Assembly (NCBI GenBank): GCA_900752425.1
Contig: CAADVE010000234.1
Span: forward strand, 1 to 10,167
DNA length: 10,167 nucleotides
Origin: an uncultured Collinsella sp.
GTDB lineage: Bacteria; Actinomycetota; Coriobacteriia; Coriobacteriales; Coriobacteriaceae
Direction of reading: 5' to 3'
Shown piece after piece: positions 1-6,513 of this stretch. The notes under the pieces are model-generated. The model saw nothing but the letters and a program-made list of their open reading frames with translations, ran no database searches and was not told the origin of the DNA. Numbering within the stretch: the first letter of the stretch is position 1; every line of letters starts with the position of its first letter. The position numbers and the translations under genes were made by a program.

Positions 1-60
1 GACCAACTAGTCGCCACCTCACCGCTCATTACGGCTCTCGCCGCAAACATATTCGCTCAG

Positions 61-99
61 AAGCGCCCGCTTGCTCCCCGGCAAGCGGGCGCTTTGTTT
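61..99 (+). terminator. Rho-independent terminator of an upstream gene
   Basis: A perfect 14-bp stem (61-74 pairs with 81-94) encloses a 6-nt loop and runs into TTTGTTT. It would end transcription of a + strand gene lying left of the window; only an in-frame stop candidate (TAG at 8-10) could belong to that gene, which is too little to annotate. The stem is symmetrical, but the T-rich side favours the + strand. Confidence 0.85.
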
Positions 100-131
100 A
101 TCGACAGGCCAGGGCTCCATAGCAACACAAA

Positions 132-153
132 GAGGCCCGCAAAAACAAGCCTC
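132..153 (-). terminator. Weak candidate terminator after the small ORF
   Basis: On the minus strand GAGGC (153-149) can pair with GCCTC (136-132) around a 12-nt loop, followed by TTTGTGTT. It lies about 35 nt past the stop codon of the small gene at 188-385. The stem is short, so this is only a candidate. Confidence 0.35.
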
Positions 154-187
154 CCAGGTGACAACAGAATATGTAATGCAGTAATTA

Positions 188-385
188 CTAGCCGCAGAAC
201 TTCACCATGGTCTCGACCACGAGCTTCTCGGAGTTGAGCTGCTGTATCATGATGCCCTGCTGGAACAGCGGGATGTTGGCGCGCGTGCGCTCCGGATCGG
301 AGTGCTCGACGAACTCCTTCTTATCCAAGGTGCAGACCGAGCGCGACAAAACGACTTCGAAGCGACCCATTACGGCATCGCGCAT
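188..385 (-). CDS. Small uncharacterised protein, 65 aa
   Basis: I do not recognise this protein. Its codons are strongly of the high-GC coding type used by the neighbouring genes (AAG, GAG, ATC, CTC and CGC dominate), which supports a real gene. No signal peptide, membrane segment or known motif is visible. It holds two Cys residues (18 and 64) and a stretch rich in charged and Gln residues, so it is probably a small soluble protein. Two starts are possible, ATG at 385 and ATG at 370 (residue 6); neither has a clear Shine-Dalgarno. It is divergent from lacI, and the LacI-type palindrome at 399-414 lies just upstream of it, so it may share that control. It could also be a degraded remnant. 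Confidence 0.5.
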   Translation of the reverse strand: MRDAVMGRFEVVLSRSVCTLDKKEFVEHSDPERTRANIPLFQQGIMIQQLNSEKLVVETMVKFCG

Positions 386-389
386 GCGC

Positions 390-395
390 TACAAT
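390..395 (+). promoter_or_regulatory. Candidate -10 element of the lacI promoter
   Basis: TACAAT matches the bacterial -10 consensus at 5 of 6 positions. No good -35 hexamer sits 16-18 bp upstream. The predicted transcription start falls inside the palindrome at 399-414, a classic arrangement for autorepression. Confidence 0.45.
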
Positions 396-398
396 CTC

Positions 399-414
399 GG
401 TTAATCTGTTAACC
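399..414. promoter_or_regulatory. LacI-type operator before lacI (site 1)
   Basis: GGTTAATCTGTTAACC is palindromic, with 6-bp perfect half-sites around a 4-bp centre. It matches the operators found before the epimerase and deoR genes, consensus GNTTAATCGNTTAACC. It lies 23 bp before the lacI ATG and just after a -10-like hexamer, consistent with negative autoregulation. Confidence 0.75.
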
Positions 415-437
415 ACCCGAAAGCAGCAGGAGGCCCC

Positions 438-1448
438 ATGCCCACACCAGGCAAGCGCCCATCCATGCGCCAGATTGCCGTCGCGGCCGGCGTATCCGTC
501 GCCACGGTCTCCCACGTCATCAACGGCAGCGGCCGTTTTTCCGAAGACACCCGCAAACGCGTGGAAGCCGCCCTAAAGGAATACGGCTACGTCACGAACA
601 TGGCGGCGAAGAGCCTCCGTATGGCCCAGTCCCGGACCATCGGCATGATCGTGCCGGACATCTCCAACGACTTCTTTTCCAAGATCGCCCTGCATGTGGA
701 GCGCGAGCTGGCAACCGAGGACTACTCGGTCTTTGTTTGCAACAGCGCCAATGACCCCGCCCGCGAGCGTGACTACTTCCGCACGCTGGCAAGCAAGCAG
801 GCCGACGGTATCATCTGTATCTCCGGCCTGCGCAGGCTCGACGGCGAGTTCGTCCCCCACGGAATCCCCGTGGTCTGCATCGACCGTGCGCCCGAAAACG
901 ACCTCGGTTTCCCACACGTGGGCTCCGACAACATCGGCGGTGGCTACATGGCGACCGAGCACCTCATCGAGCGCGGCTGCAAGGACATCCTGAGCATCTC
1001 GAGTTTTACCGCCAACTACCCCGGCAACGAGCGCCAGATGGGCTACGAGCGGGCGCTCGCCGCGCACGGAATGCCGCTACGCCGCGACTACCAGCTGTTT
1101 GTCTCGGGTAAGCAGCCGAGCATCATCGAGTCGGAAGAGCTCGTGACCGACTTCCTCTCCACGGGCTACCCCGTCGACGGCGTCTTCGCCCATAGCGACC
1201 ACGCAGCCGTGGGCGCGCTGCGTGCGCTCGTTGCCGCCGGCAAGCGCGTACCCGAAGACGTCCGTCTCATCGGCTTCGACGATTCCGTTTACGCGCAGCT
1301 TCCGACGCCGCAAATCAGCACCATCCGCCGCTTCCCCGAGCGCCTCGCGCACGAGGGATGTCAGGCCCTGCTCGCCCTGCTGCGCGGCGAAGAGCCCGAG
1401 ATGGAGACGCTTGTCCCCGTTAAGCTCGTGCAACGCGCGAGCAGCTAG
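438..1448 (+). CDS. LacI-family transcriptional repressor
   Basis: A 336-aa protein of normal length for the LacI/GalR family. The DNA-binding helix-turn-helix with hinge occupies about residues 10-62, with the family signature VSVATVSHVING and the hinge around MAAKSLRMAQ. A periplasmic-binding-protein-like sugar sensor domain follows (about residues 67-334), including GMIVPDISNDFF and IGFDDSVYAQLPTPQIST. AGGAGG at 428-433 lies 4 nt before the ATG and sets the start. The gene is convergent with rpiB and shares a terminator region with it. Palindromes of one family lie before this gene, the epimerase gene and deoR, so it most likely represses the whole sugar locus and itself, released by a sugar or sugar phosphate. 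The effector cannot be read from sequence; an allose- or allulose-related ligand is an inference from the neighbours. Confidence 0.95.
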   Translation: MPTPGKRPSMRQIAVAAGVSVATVSHVINGSGRFSEDTRKRVEAALKEYGYVTNMAAKSLRMAQSRTIGMIVPDISNDFFSKIALHVERELATEDYSVFVCNSANDPARERDYFRTLASKQADGIICISGLRRLDGEFVPHGIPVVCIDRAPENDLGFPHVGSDNIGGGYMATEHLIERGCKDILSISSFTANYPGNERQMGYERALAAHGMPLRRDYQLFVSGKQPSIIESEELVTDFLSTGYPVDGVFAHSDHAAVGALRALVAAGKRVPEDVRLIGFDDSVYAQLPTPQISTIRRFPERLAHEGCQALLALLRGEEPEMETLVPVKLVQRASS

Positions 1449-1511
1449 ACAGCGGGCAGCGAATAGCCGCGTTTTTCTCTCGCATGTGCTCTATCCCACG
1501 CGCGACATGCA

Positions 1512-1544
1512 AAAAGCCCGCCACCACACGGGTGACGGGCTTTT
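1512..1544. terminator. Bidirectional terminator between lacI and rpiB
   Basis: Arms at 1512-1520 and 1536-1544 pair perfectly over 9 bp. One mismatch is followed by 4 more pairs (1522-1525 with 1531-1534) around a 5-nt loop. The + strand ends in TTTT and the minus strand in TTTTT, so it can stop lacI readthrough and end the epimerase-rpiB operon, whose stop codon lies only 3 bp away. Confidence 0.88.
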
Positions 1545-1547
1545 CCG

Positions 1548-2024
1548 CTACCAGCCGCGTGCTTCCTCCGCACGTACGAGCTGACGAGCCTCGATCTGGC
1601 GAATCATATCGATGCGTCGCTGGTGACGGCCGCCCTCGAACTCGCCGGTGAGCCAGGCGTCGACAATCATTTTGGCCAGCTCGATGCCTACCACACGAGC
1701 ACCAAATGCGAGCATGTTGGTGTTGTTGTGCTCGCGCGACAGGCGAGCGGAATACGGCTCAGAGCAGGTGCAGCAACGGATACCGCGCACCTTGTTGGCG
1801 GCAAGCGAGATGCCCACACCCGTACCGCAGATAACGATACCGCGATCAACCTCGCCGGACATGACAGCGTCCGCCACGGCCTCACCCGCGATGGGATAGT
1901 CAAAGCGCTCGGTGCTGTCCGTACCGAAGTTCACGACTTCGTAGCCGTACTTCTCCTGGATATACGCCGTGATGGCTTCCTTGTACTCGACTGCGACGTG
2001 GTCGTTTCCAATACCGATCTTCAA
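1548..2024 (-). CDS. rpiB: RpiB: ribose-5-P / D-allose-6-P isomerase
   Basis: A 158-aa RpiB/LacAB-family sugar-phosphate isomerase. Recognisable features are the N-terminal strand with D8-H9, the catalytic ICGTG loop with Cys66, CSEPYSARLSREHNNTN with His99, and FGARVVGIELAKMIVDAWL. Cys66 and His99 sit at the same numbers as in E. coli RpiB, and the C-terminal half is strikingly similar to that protein, which also acts as D-allose-6-phosphate isomerase (AlsI). The enzyme interconverts ribose 5-P and ribulose 5-P, or allose 6-P and allulose 6-P; the AlsE-like gene upstream favours the hexose role. The start is TTG at 2024: GGAAAGGGG lies 6 nt upstream, and the nearby ATG is out of frame and soon stopped. 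It is the last gene of a two-gene operon, 72 bp after the epimerase gene. Confidence 0.93.
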   Translation of the reverse strand: MKIGIGNDHVAVEYKEAITAYIQEKYGYEVVNFGTDSTERFDYPIAGEAVADAVMSGEVDRGIVICGTGVGISLAANKVRGIRCCTCSEPYSARLSREHNNTNMLAFGARVVGIELAKMIVDAWLTGEFEGGRHQRRIDMIRQIEARQLVRAEEARGW

Positions 2025-2096
2025 AAGAGACCCCTTTCCATAAGAACCATTCGCGCATGCCGCGCGCTCAATCCGTCCTAATTCGCCGTTCCGCTT

Positions 2097-2750
2097 CTAA
2101 TACACCTCGCCGGCGCGCAAACGGCGCAGACACTCCTCGTAACCAGCGTCCTTGCCAAACAGCGCACTGGTGCCCAAGATAAATCCGTCCGCGCCAATGG
2201 CGGACAGGTCGCGCACGCGCTCGGGCGAGCAGGCGCCGTCGATCATGAGCTTGAAGCCAAAGCGCTCCTTCAGCGCGGCAAGGCGACGCACCTTGTCGTT
2301 CGTGAACTCGATAAAGCTCTGACCGGCAAAACCCGGATTCACCGTCATGACCATCACGTAATCGCAGAGGTTCAACATCTCCTCGATCTCGGAGATAGAG
2401 GTGTCGGGGTTCACGGCGATACCGGCGCTCTTGCCGAGGGACTTAATCGCGGCGAGTGTCTTGACCACGTAACGCTCGGACTCCGGATGGATATAGATGA
2501 TGTCCGCGCCGGCGGAGGCGAAAAGTTCAACCTTGCTGGCAGGATTCTCGACCATAAGGTGCGCGTCGACGAGCTTGTTGGTGGCAGCTCGCACGGCCTT
2601 GATGTCTTCGAGACCCATGGCGAAATTGGGAACGAAACTGCCGTCCATCACGTCGCAATGGAAGATGTCGATGCCGGCGGCGTCGAGATCCTCGACGGTC
2701 GCACGCAGATTGCCGTAGTCGGCGCACATGAGACTGGGGCAGAGCAGCAT
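2097..2750 (-). CDS. alsE: AlsE-like D-allulose-6-phosphate 3-epimerase
   Basis: A 217-aa TIM barrel of the ribulose-phosphate 3-epimerase family. Metal and catalytic positions are visible: HCDVMDG (H31, D33), AHLMV (H64), and D171 in MIDGACS. Several signatures match E. coli AlsE better than housekeeping Rpe: SLMCAD rather than SILSAD, NPGFAGQSFI rather than NPGFGGQSFI, DGACS rather than DGGV, and GTSALF rather than AGSAIF. The predicted reaction is D-allulose 6-P to D-fructose 6-P. Ribulose 5-P epimerase activity remains possible. AAGGAG sits 7 nt before the ATG. The gene leads an operon with rpiB, and two tandem LacI-type operators lie in its promoter region, unlike a housekeeping rpe. The symbol rests on motif comparison from memory, not an alignment search. 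Confidence 0.85.
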   Translation of the reverse strand: MLLCPSLMCADYGNLRATVEDLDAAGIDIFHCDVMDGSFVPNFAMGLEDIKAVRAATNKLVDAHLMVENPASKVELFASAGADIIYIHPESERYVVKTLAAIKSLGKSAGIAVNPDTSISEIEEMLNLCDYVMVMTVNPGFAGQSFIEFTNDKVRRLAALKERFGFKLMIDGACSPERVRDLSAIGADGFILGTSALFGKDAGYEECLRRLRAGEVY

Positions 2751-2791
2751 AGTGAACTCCTTATCTGCTCGGTGATTATCTACTCGGTGGT

Positions 2792-2807
2792 AATTAATCG
2801 TTTAACC
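2792..2807. promoter_or_regulatory. LacI-type operator before alsE (site 2)
   Basis: AATTAATCGTTTAACC. It matches site 3 at 15 of 16 positions and lies 42 bp before the epimerase ATG. On the minus strand it is followed by TAGATAAT, a plausible -10, so bound repressor would block RNA polymerase. Confidence 0.75.
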
Positions 2808-2825
2808 TTTATCTACAGTCTGGCT

Positions 2826-2841
2826 GATTAATCGTTTAACC
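2826..2841. promoter_or_regulatory. LacI-type operator before alsE (site 3)
   Basis: GATTAATCGTTTAACC, exactly 34 bp from site 2. On the minus strand a TAGATAA follows here too, after 11 bp rather than 10, so the operator plus -10-like unit is duplicated. A further half-site GTTAACC lies at 2847-2853. Confidence 0.75.
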
Positions 2842-3015
2842 ACGTTGTTAACCTGCAGGCTTTTCCAGATTCACAACGTTGCCATATTTGCCTATCTAGC
2901 TGGTATCATGCAGGAGCCCGCACCACGAAACGCTGTCGTATTCCCTAGGAAGAAATCCCGCTACGCGGACAGCAGCAGCCAGGGGCCGCAATCCGCAGAC
3001 CTGAGCCCGGACCCC

Positions 3016-3759
3016 CTACGCTCCAGGCGTGATCAGGCGCGCGCACTGGGCGATCTTCTCGTCATAGGACTCCGCGATAATCGACACACCATCGAACCCA
3101 AACGCGCGAACATTCGAGAACTGATGGAACTTCGAGCTGTCGCACAGCACGTACGCCTTATTCGAATTCTCGCGCACGATGCGCTTCTTCGCCGCCTCAA
3201 CGTAGGAGGGCGTCATGACGCCGCGGTCCTCGTCAATCGCGTTGGTCCCGATAAACGCCTTATCGAAGTACAGATCGAGCAGGATCGATTCGGTCATAGA
3301 ACCGCAGAACGAGGAGTTCACATAGTTGAACTCGCCACCCACCACGATGAGCTGGGCGCGCGTCTCGCTCTTAATCAGGCACGCCGAGGCATCCGTCGTG
3401 TAAATTGTCACGTCGCGGTCGAGCAGCAGACGCAGCAGCGCCGTGCAGGTGGAACCCGAGTCCAAGTAGAGCGTGTCCCCGTCCTCAACAAAACGCAAGG
3501 CGACTTGGGCAATCTGTTCCTTCTCACTCCCGTGTAGGCCCGAACGCGTCGAGATACTCACCTCGTGGACAACCGAGAGGAGCCTCACCGCGCCGCCCGA
3601 AAGATGCTCAACCTTGCCAAGCGCCTCCAGCTCCTTGAGGTCGCGACGTAGCGTCGAAATAGAGACGCCCGGCAGCTCCTCCTGCAGCTCGGAAATCCTC
3701 GCGAGGCCCGACTTCTGCAGGCACTCTACAATTCGCTCCTGGCGCTCATACGGAATCAT
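3016..3759 (-). CDS. DeoR-family transcriptional regulator
   Basis: A 247-aa DeoR-family sugar regulator of standard length. Residues about 4-57 form the winged helix-turn-helix (ISELQEELPGVSISTLRRDLKELEALGKVEHLSGGAVRL). Residues about 75-230 form the sugar-phosphate-sensing DeoRC domain, with YLDSGSTCTALL and FIGTNAIDEDRGVMTP. I chose ATG 3759 because GGAGAGG lies 8 nt upstream; an in-frame ATG at 3801 has poor ribosome binding, and the longer frame runs back into the PTS gene with non-coding-like sequence. It is the third minus-strand gene after the isomerase and PTS genes, separated by 224 bp containing a LacI-type site and hairpins. It probably regulates the isomerase-PTS promoter, where direct repeats occur. 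Activator or repressor role is not determined by sequence. Confidence 0.92.
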   Translation of the reverse strand: MIPYERQERIVECLQKSGLARISELQEELPGVSISTLRRDLKELEALGKVEHLSGGAVRLLSVVHEVSISTRSGLHGSEKEQIAQVALRFVEDGDTLYLDSGSTCTALLRLLLDRDVTIYTTDASACLIKSETRAQLIVVGGEFNYVNSSFCGSMTESILLDLYFDKAFIGTNAIDEDRGVMTPSYVEAAKKRIVRENSNKAYVLCDSSKFHQFSNVRAFGFDGVSIIAESYDEKIAQCARLITPGA

Positions 3760-3863
3760 ATTGGGAACCTCTCCAAACCACTCTGCTTCACGCTCGTTCA
3801 TTTCTTTTCGAAAAGTGTAACGCACAAGCAGAATAGCGGCCGCCACCTGTTGCGATGACGACC

Positions 3864-3879
3864 GCTTAATCGATTGACC
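3864..3879. promoter_or_regulatory. LacI-type operator before deoR (site 4)
   Basis: GCTTAATCGATTGACC matches site 3 at 13 of 16 positions and is nearly palindromic around ATCGAT. It lies in the gap between the PTS and deoR genes, about 105 bp before the deoR start, suggesting that deoR has its own promoter under the same repressor. Confidence 0.6.
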
Positions 3880-3885
3880 TACCCT

Positions 3886-3949
3886 CTCGTTCACAATTTG
3901 AACGAGGTTGACACACCTCGCGTAAGCGCGACGCTCTTCAAGCGAAGAG
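3886..3949 (-). repeat. Cluster of inverted repeats in the PTS-deoR gap
   Basis: Three short stems lie in a row: 3886-3893 with 3899-3906 (8 bp, 5-nt loop), 3903-3908 with 3915-3920 (6 bp), and 3934-3939 with 3944-3949 (6 bp, 4-nt loop). The first two share 3903-3906, so they exclude each other in RNA. None has a following T tract. They may protect the PTS mRNA 3' end, weaken readthrough into deoR, or act as protein sites. Confidence 0.45.
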
Positions 3950-3983
3950 AACGACCCTAGGAGAGGCGGCGCATCCGGGGCTC

Positions 3984-5360
3984 TTAGGCGAGCTGATCCT
4001 CCTTGCCGGTGAAGGCGAAGGCAAGAACACCGGCCACGACGGCGGAAATGAGCATGCCGACCATAGCCCAAGCGAAGTTCATGGGGTCGGAACTCACGAA
4101 AGCCGGGAACGTAGTGACGGAACCGAAGGTGAACGCAGTGGTGACGACCTTCATGATACCGAGGAACGCGCCGCCGACGGCACCGCCGATGATCTGCGCA
4201 AGCCAGACCTTCTTGTTCTTCACGAGCATACCGAACAGCGTGGGCTCGATGATGGCGGACAGGGCGATCGATACGACACCGGTCATCGCGAAGCTCTTGA
4301 GCTTCTGGTCGCGGGCCTTGAGGAACACGCCGAAGGCGCAGCCGATAACGGCGAAGTTGCAGGCGAAGGTGAAGGGGCAGATGTAGTCGAAGCCGTTCTG
4401 AGCGATGTTGTTGATCATGATGGGGTTCACGGCCCAGTGGATGCCCATGGACACCAGCACGGACCAGCCGCCGCCAACCAGCACGCCGGCGAACACGGAG
4501 CTGCGCTCGATCAGCCAGTTGACCACGAAGGCGATGGCCTCACCAGCGTAGACGCCCAGGGGACCGATGACGAGCATGGTGAGCGGAACCATAACGATCA
4601 GGGAGATGGCGGGCAGCACGACGAGCTTGAGCATCTCGGAAACGTGCTCATCGAGCCACTTGTACAGGTACGAGTAGACCCAGACAGACAAGATGGCAGG
4701 GATAACCGTGGAGTTGTAGTTCATGAGAACCACGGGGATGCCGAAGAAGTCCGTCATGGCGCCGTTGCCCGCGTCGCCCATGAGGGCGATGAAGTCCGGG
4801 TAGAGCAGGCACGCGCCGAGCAGCGCCGACAGGTACGGGCTCGCGCCGAAGCGCTTGCCGGCGGAGAAGCCGAGCAGCACGGGCAGGAAGTAGAACACGC
4901 TCATGGCCAGGGTGTACAGGATGGTGTAGGTACCCGTGCCCTCAGCGATGATGCCGAGCTGGGCGGCCAGGATAACGAAGCCGCGCAGGATACCGGAGCC
5001 GGCCATGGCGGGCAGCAGCGGGGCAAAGATGCCGGAGATCGCGGAGAAGACCTGGCTGACGATGCTCTCGCCCTCGTCCTTGGTAGCAGCGGAGATTTCC
5101 ACGCCCGAACCCTTGACCAGCGGCTCAAACTTCTCGTACAGCTTCGGGACCTCAGTGCCGATGAGGACCTGGTACTGACCGGCCTTGTTCAGCGTGTTCA
5201 CAACGCCTTCGACTTCCTTGACCGCAGCGTCGTCGCAAGCCGCGTCGTCTTTGAGATTGAGGCGCAGGCGCGTCGCGCAGTGCGTCATGCCCGAGATGTT
5301 CTCGGGACCACCGACGGCGTCCAGAATCCCCTGAGCCATCGCGTTCCAGTCGCGTTTCAT
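3984..5360 (-). CDS. PTS sugar transporter, IIBC (glucose/beta-glucoside type)
   Basis: A 458-aa membrane permease that imports a sugar and phosphorylates it. The IIB domain is N-terminal (about residues 5-80) with the phosphorylation-site motif THCATRLR, Cys28. The IIC domain (about 100-455) has roughly ten hydrophobic segments and family blocks such as GSGILRGFVIL, GGGWSVLVSMGIHWA (His308) and IEPTLFG (Glu372). No IIA domain is present, so phosphate must come from a IIA encoded elsewhere. The start is set by GGGGAGG 6 nt before the ATG; this site overlaps the end of the isomerase gene, whose stop lies 3 nt before the ATG, so the two are co-transcribed and probably coupled. The substrate cannot be read from sequence; the linked AlsE and RpiB suggest allose, allulose or a compound yielding them. 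Confidence 0.93.
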   Translation of the reverse strand: MKRDWNAMAQGILDAVGGPENISGMTHCATRLRLNLKDDAACDDAAVKEVEGVVNTLNKAGQYQVLIGTEVPKLYEKFEPLVKGSGVEISAATKDEGESIVSQVFSAISGIFAPLLPAMAGSGILRGFVILAAQLGIIAEGTGTYTILYTLAMSVFYFLPVLLGFSAGKRFGASPYLSALLGACLLYPDFIALMGDAGNGAMTDFFGIPVVLMNYNSTVIPAILSVWVYSYLYKWLDEHVSEMLKLVVLPAISLIVMVPLTMLVIGPLGVYAGEAIAFVVNWLIERSSVFAGVLVGGGWSVLVSMGIHWAVNPIMINNIAQNGFDYICPFTFACNFAVIGCAFGVFLKARDQKLKSFAMTGVVSIALSAIIEPTLFGMLVKNKKVWLAQIIGGAVGGAFLGIMKVVTTAFTFGSVTTFPAFVSSDPMNFAWAMVGMLISAVVAGVLAFAFTGKEDQLA

Positions 5361-5363
5361 TGG

Positions 5364-6302
5364 TTACCTCCCCATTGCGCAGAAGAGCTCGCGGACAAGC
5401 TCGGCTGCCTTAATCGCGTCGTTTGCATCGATAACGGATTGGATCTTCTCCATGCTTACGGCCTCGATGGCGTCGTTGAGCAGATGGATCATCTGGTCGT
5501 TCTGTGCAGCCTCGCCGGCAGCGGGCTCGATGACCGGGAACGTGTCGAAGTAGATTGCGCTGTCGTAACCGTGCTTCTTCACGTAGTAGAGGAACTCGAG
5601 GGTCTTCACCGGCGTGGACGTACCAATCATAAGGCCATCGTCGAAGCGACCGTTGCCGTCGTTTAGGTGAATGCCGTAGAGCTTGCCCTCGCGGCCGAAC
5701 AGGTCGGCGGCCATGGCAGGGTTCTCGTGCTTCATGAGCATGTGGCAGTAATCCAGCGTGACGCCCAGGTTCGGGCGGTCTGCAGCGTTGAGAATCATGC
5801 CGGTCATACCCATGGAGTCGATGAACGCGTACGCGCGCTCCTCGTAGGGTTTGTACTCAATCGAGATCTTGAGGTCGGGCGCGTAGTCGCAAACCTTCTG
5901 GAATGCGGCTACGAGCTGGTCGAAGACGCGAGCGTAGGCGATCTGGAAGCTGTAGTCAAAGCCGTCGTGGCCGAGCCAGATGGTCACCGTGTTGCCACCG
6001 GCAGTGCGGCAGTAGTCGCACGCCTCGTAGCAGAGCTCAAGGGCTTCCGCGGCAAGGGCATCATCGGCATTGCCCAGGTCACCGTTGAGGAAGGCGTTGC
6101 GGAAGCGCAGCGCGCAGCCGTTCAGCTGCAGGTCGTGAGCTGCGAGCTTGGCGGCCATGTCCTCAGCCGTGACACCTGTGCAGTGCTCGGGGTAGTTGAG
6201 GTCGACGTGCGTGAGGCCCACGCTCTGGAACTCCGCGAACACGCGATCAAGATTCTTGTCGCCATCGCGAAAATAGGAGTTGATACGAGTTGCAAGCTTC
6301 AT
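5364..6302 (-). CDS. Xylose-isomerase-like TIM-barrel sugar isomerase
   Basis: A 312-aa protein of the AP-endonuclease-2/xylose-isomerase-like TIM-barrel superfamily. Candidate metal ligands are Glu149 (IEYKP), Asp184 (TLDYCH), His212 (GIHLND) and Asp253 (YFDTF). Lys151 makes the E-x-K signature of aldose-ketose isomerases such as xylose and L-rhamnose isomerase; tagatose/allulose 3-epimerases instead use a final Glu. I therefore favour a metal-dependent aldose-ketose isomerase, possibly rhamnose-isomerase-like, acting on the sugar or its phosphate. The frame is open from 6431, but the ATG at 6302 has AAGGA 9 nt upstream and begins a typical first beta strand; the 43 extra residues look non-coding. 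It is first in the operon, ahead of the PTS gene. Exact substrate unknown. Confidence 0.85.
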   Translation of the reverse strand: MKLATRINSYFRDGDKNLDRVFAEFQSVGLTHVDLNYPEHCTGVTAEDMAAKLAAHDLQLNGCALRFRNAFLNGDLGNADDALAAEALELCYEACDYCRTAGGNTVTIWLGHDGFDYSFQIAYARVFDQLVAAFQKVCDYAPDLKISIEYKPYEERAYAFIDSMGMTGMILNAADRPNLGVTLDYCHMLMKHENPAMAADLFGREGKLYGIHLNDGNGRFDDGLMIGTSTPVKTLEFLYYVKKHGYDSAIYFDTFPVIEPAAGEAAQNDQMIHLLNDAIEAVSMEKIQSVIDANDAIKAAELVRELFCAMGR

Positions 6303-6447
6303 GCTTCTACGTCCTTTACCTTCGTCCTTGATCGTTTCTGCCCGTTCGAGCATCTGATCTATATCCGTAATTCGATAAGGGCCGCCGCCTGCGCGCCGGG
6401 GCTTACCCTGTGACATGTAGATTACTGCCACATAAGTTCATTTTCAA

Positions 6448-6491
6448 TCAGTATTTTTCACTCTTTTTCTCATTGTGTCAGAGTTTTTCAC
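6448..6491. promoter_or_regulatory. Two direct repeats, candidate DeoR-type operator
   Basis: TCAGTATTTTTCAC (6448-6461) and TCAGAGTTTTTCAC (6478-6491) are identical at 12 of 14 positions and spaced 30 bp, about three helical turns. They lie upstream of the isomerase gene, just past a possible minus-strand -10. Repeated direct sites near promoters are usual for DeoR-family regulators, so the linked DeoR protein is the natural candidate. Confidence 0.5.
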
Positions 6492-6492
6492 C

Positions 6493-6498
6493 GTATAA
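6493..6498 (-). promoter_or_regulatory. Possible -10 element of the isomerase-PTS operon
   Basis: TTATAC on the minus strand lies between the LacI-like candidate (6514-6539) and the repeats at 6448-6491, leaving a leader of about 185 nt before the ATG at 6302. No clear -35 is spaced correctly, so regulator-assisted initiation is possible. Confidence 0.3.
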
Positions 6499-6513
6499 AG
6501 CCATCTACCTTGT

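Noticed and set aside
573..1433. Minus-strand frames inside lacI
   Set aside because: They are shadows of a well-supported LacI-family gene.
2957..2970. Terminator after deoR
   Set aside because: Only a 4-5 bp stem with a 3-nt loop and no proper T tract on the minus strand.
2845..3537. 230-aa + strand frame
   Set aside because: It is antisense to the DeoR gene and begins in the alsE upstream region; no motif is seen, and the opposing frame is a clear DeoR protein.
3760..4071. N-terminal extension of the DeoR protein
   Set aside because: It overlaps the PTS gene, has Arg-rich shadow composition, and the ATG at 3759 has the good ribosome site and standard family length.
4437..5666. 409-aa open frame on the + strand
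   Set aside because: It is antisense to the PTS and isomerase genes and has the His/Asp/Glu/Gln-rich low-complexity composition of a GC-rich shadow frame; both opposing genes have clear domains.
5667..6413. 248-aa + strand frame
   Set aside because: It mirrors the isomerase gene in the opposite strand and has shadow-frame composition.
6303..6431. 43-residue N-terminal extension of the isomerase
   Set aside because: It has no family similarity, and the ATG at 6302 starts at the expected first strand with a ribosome site.
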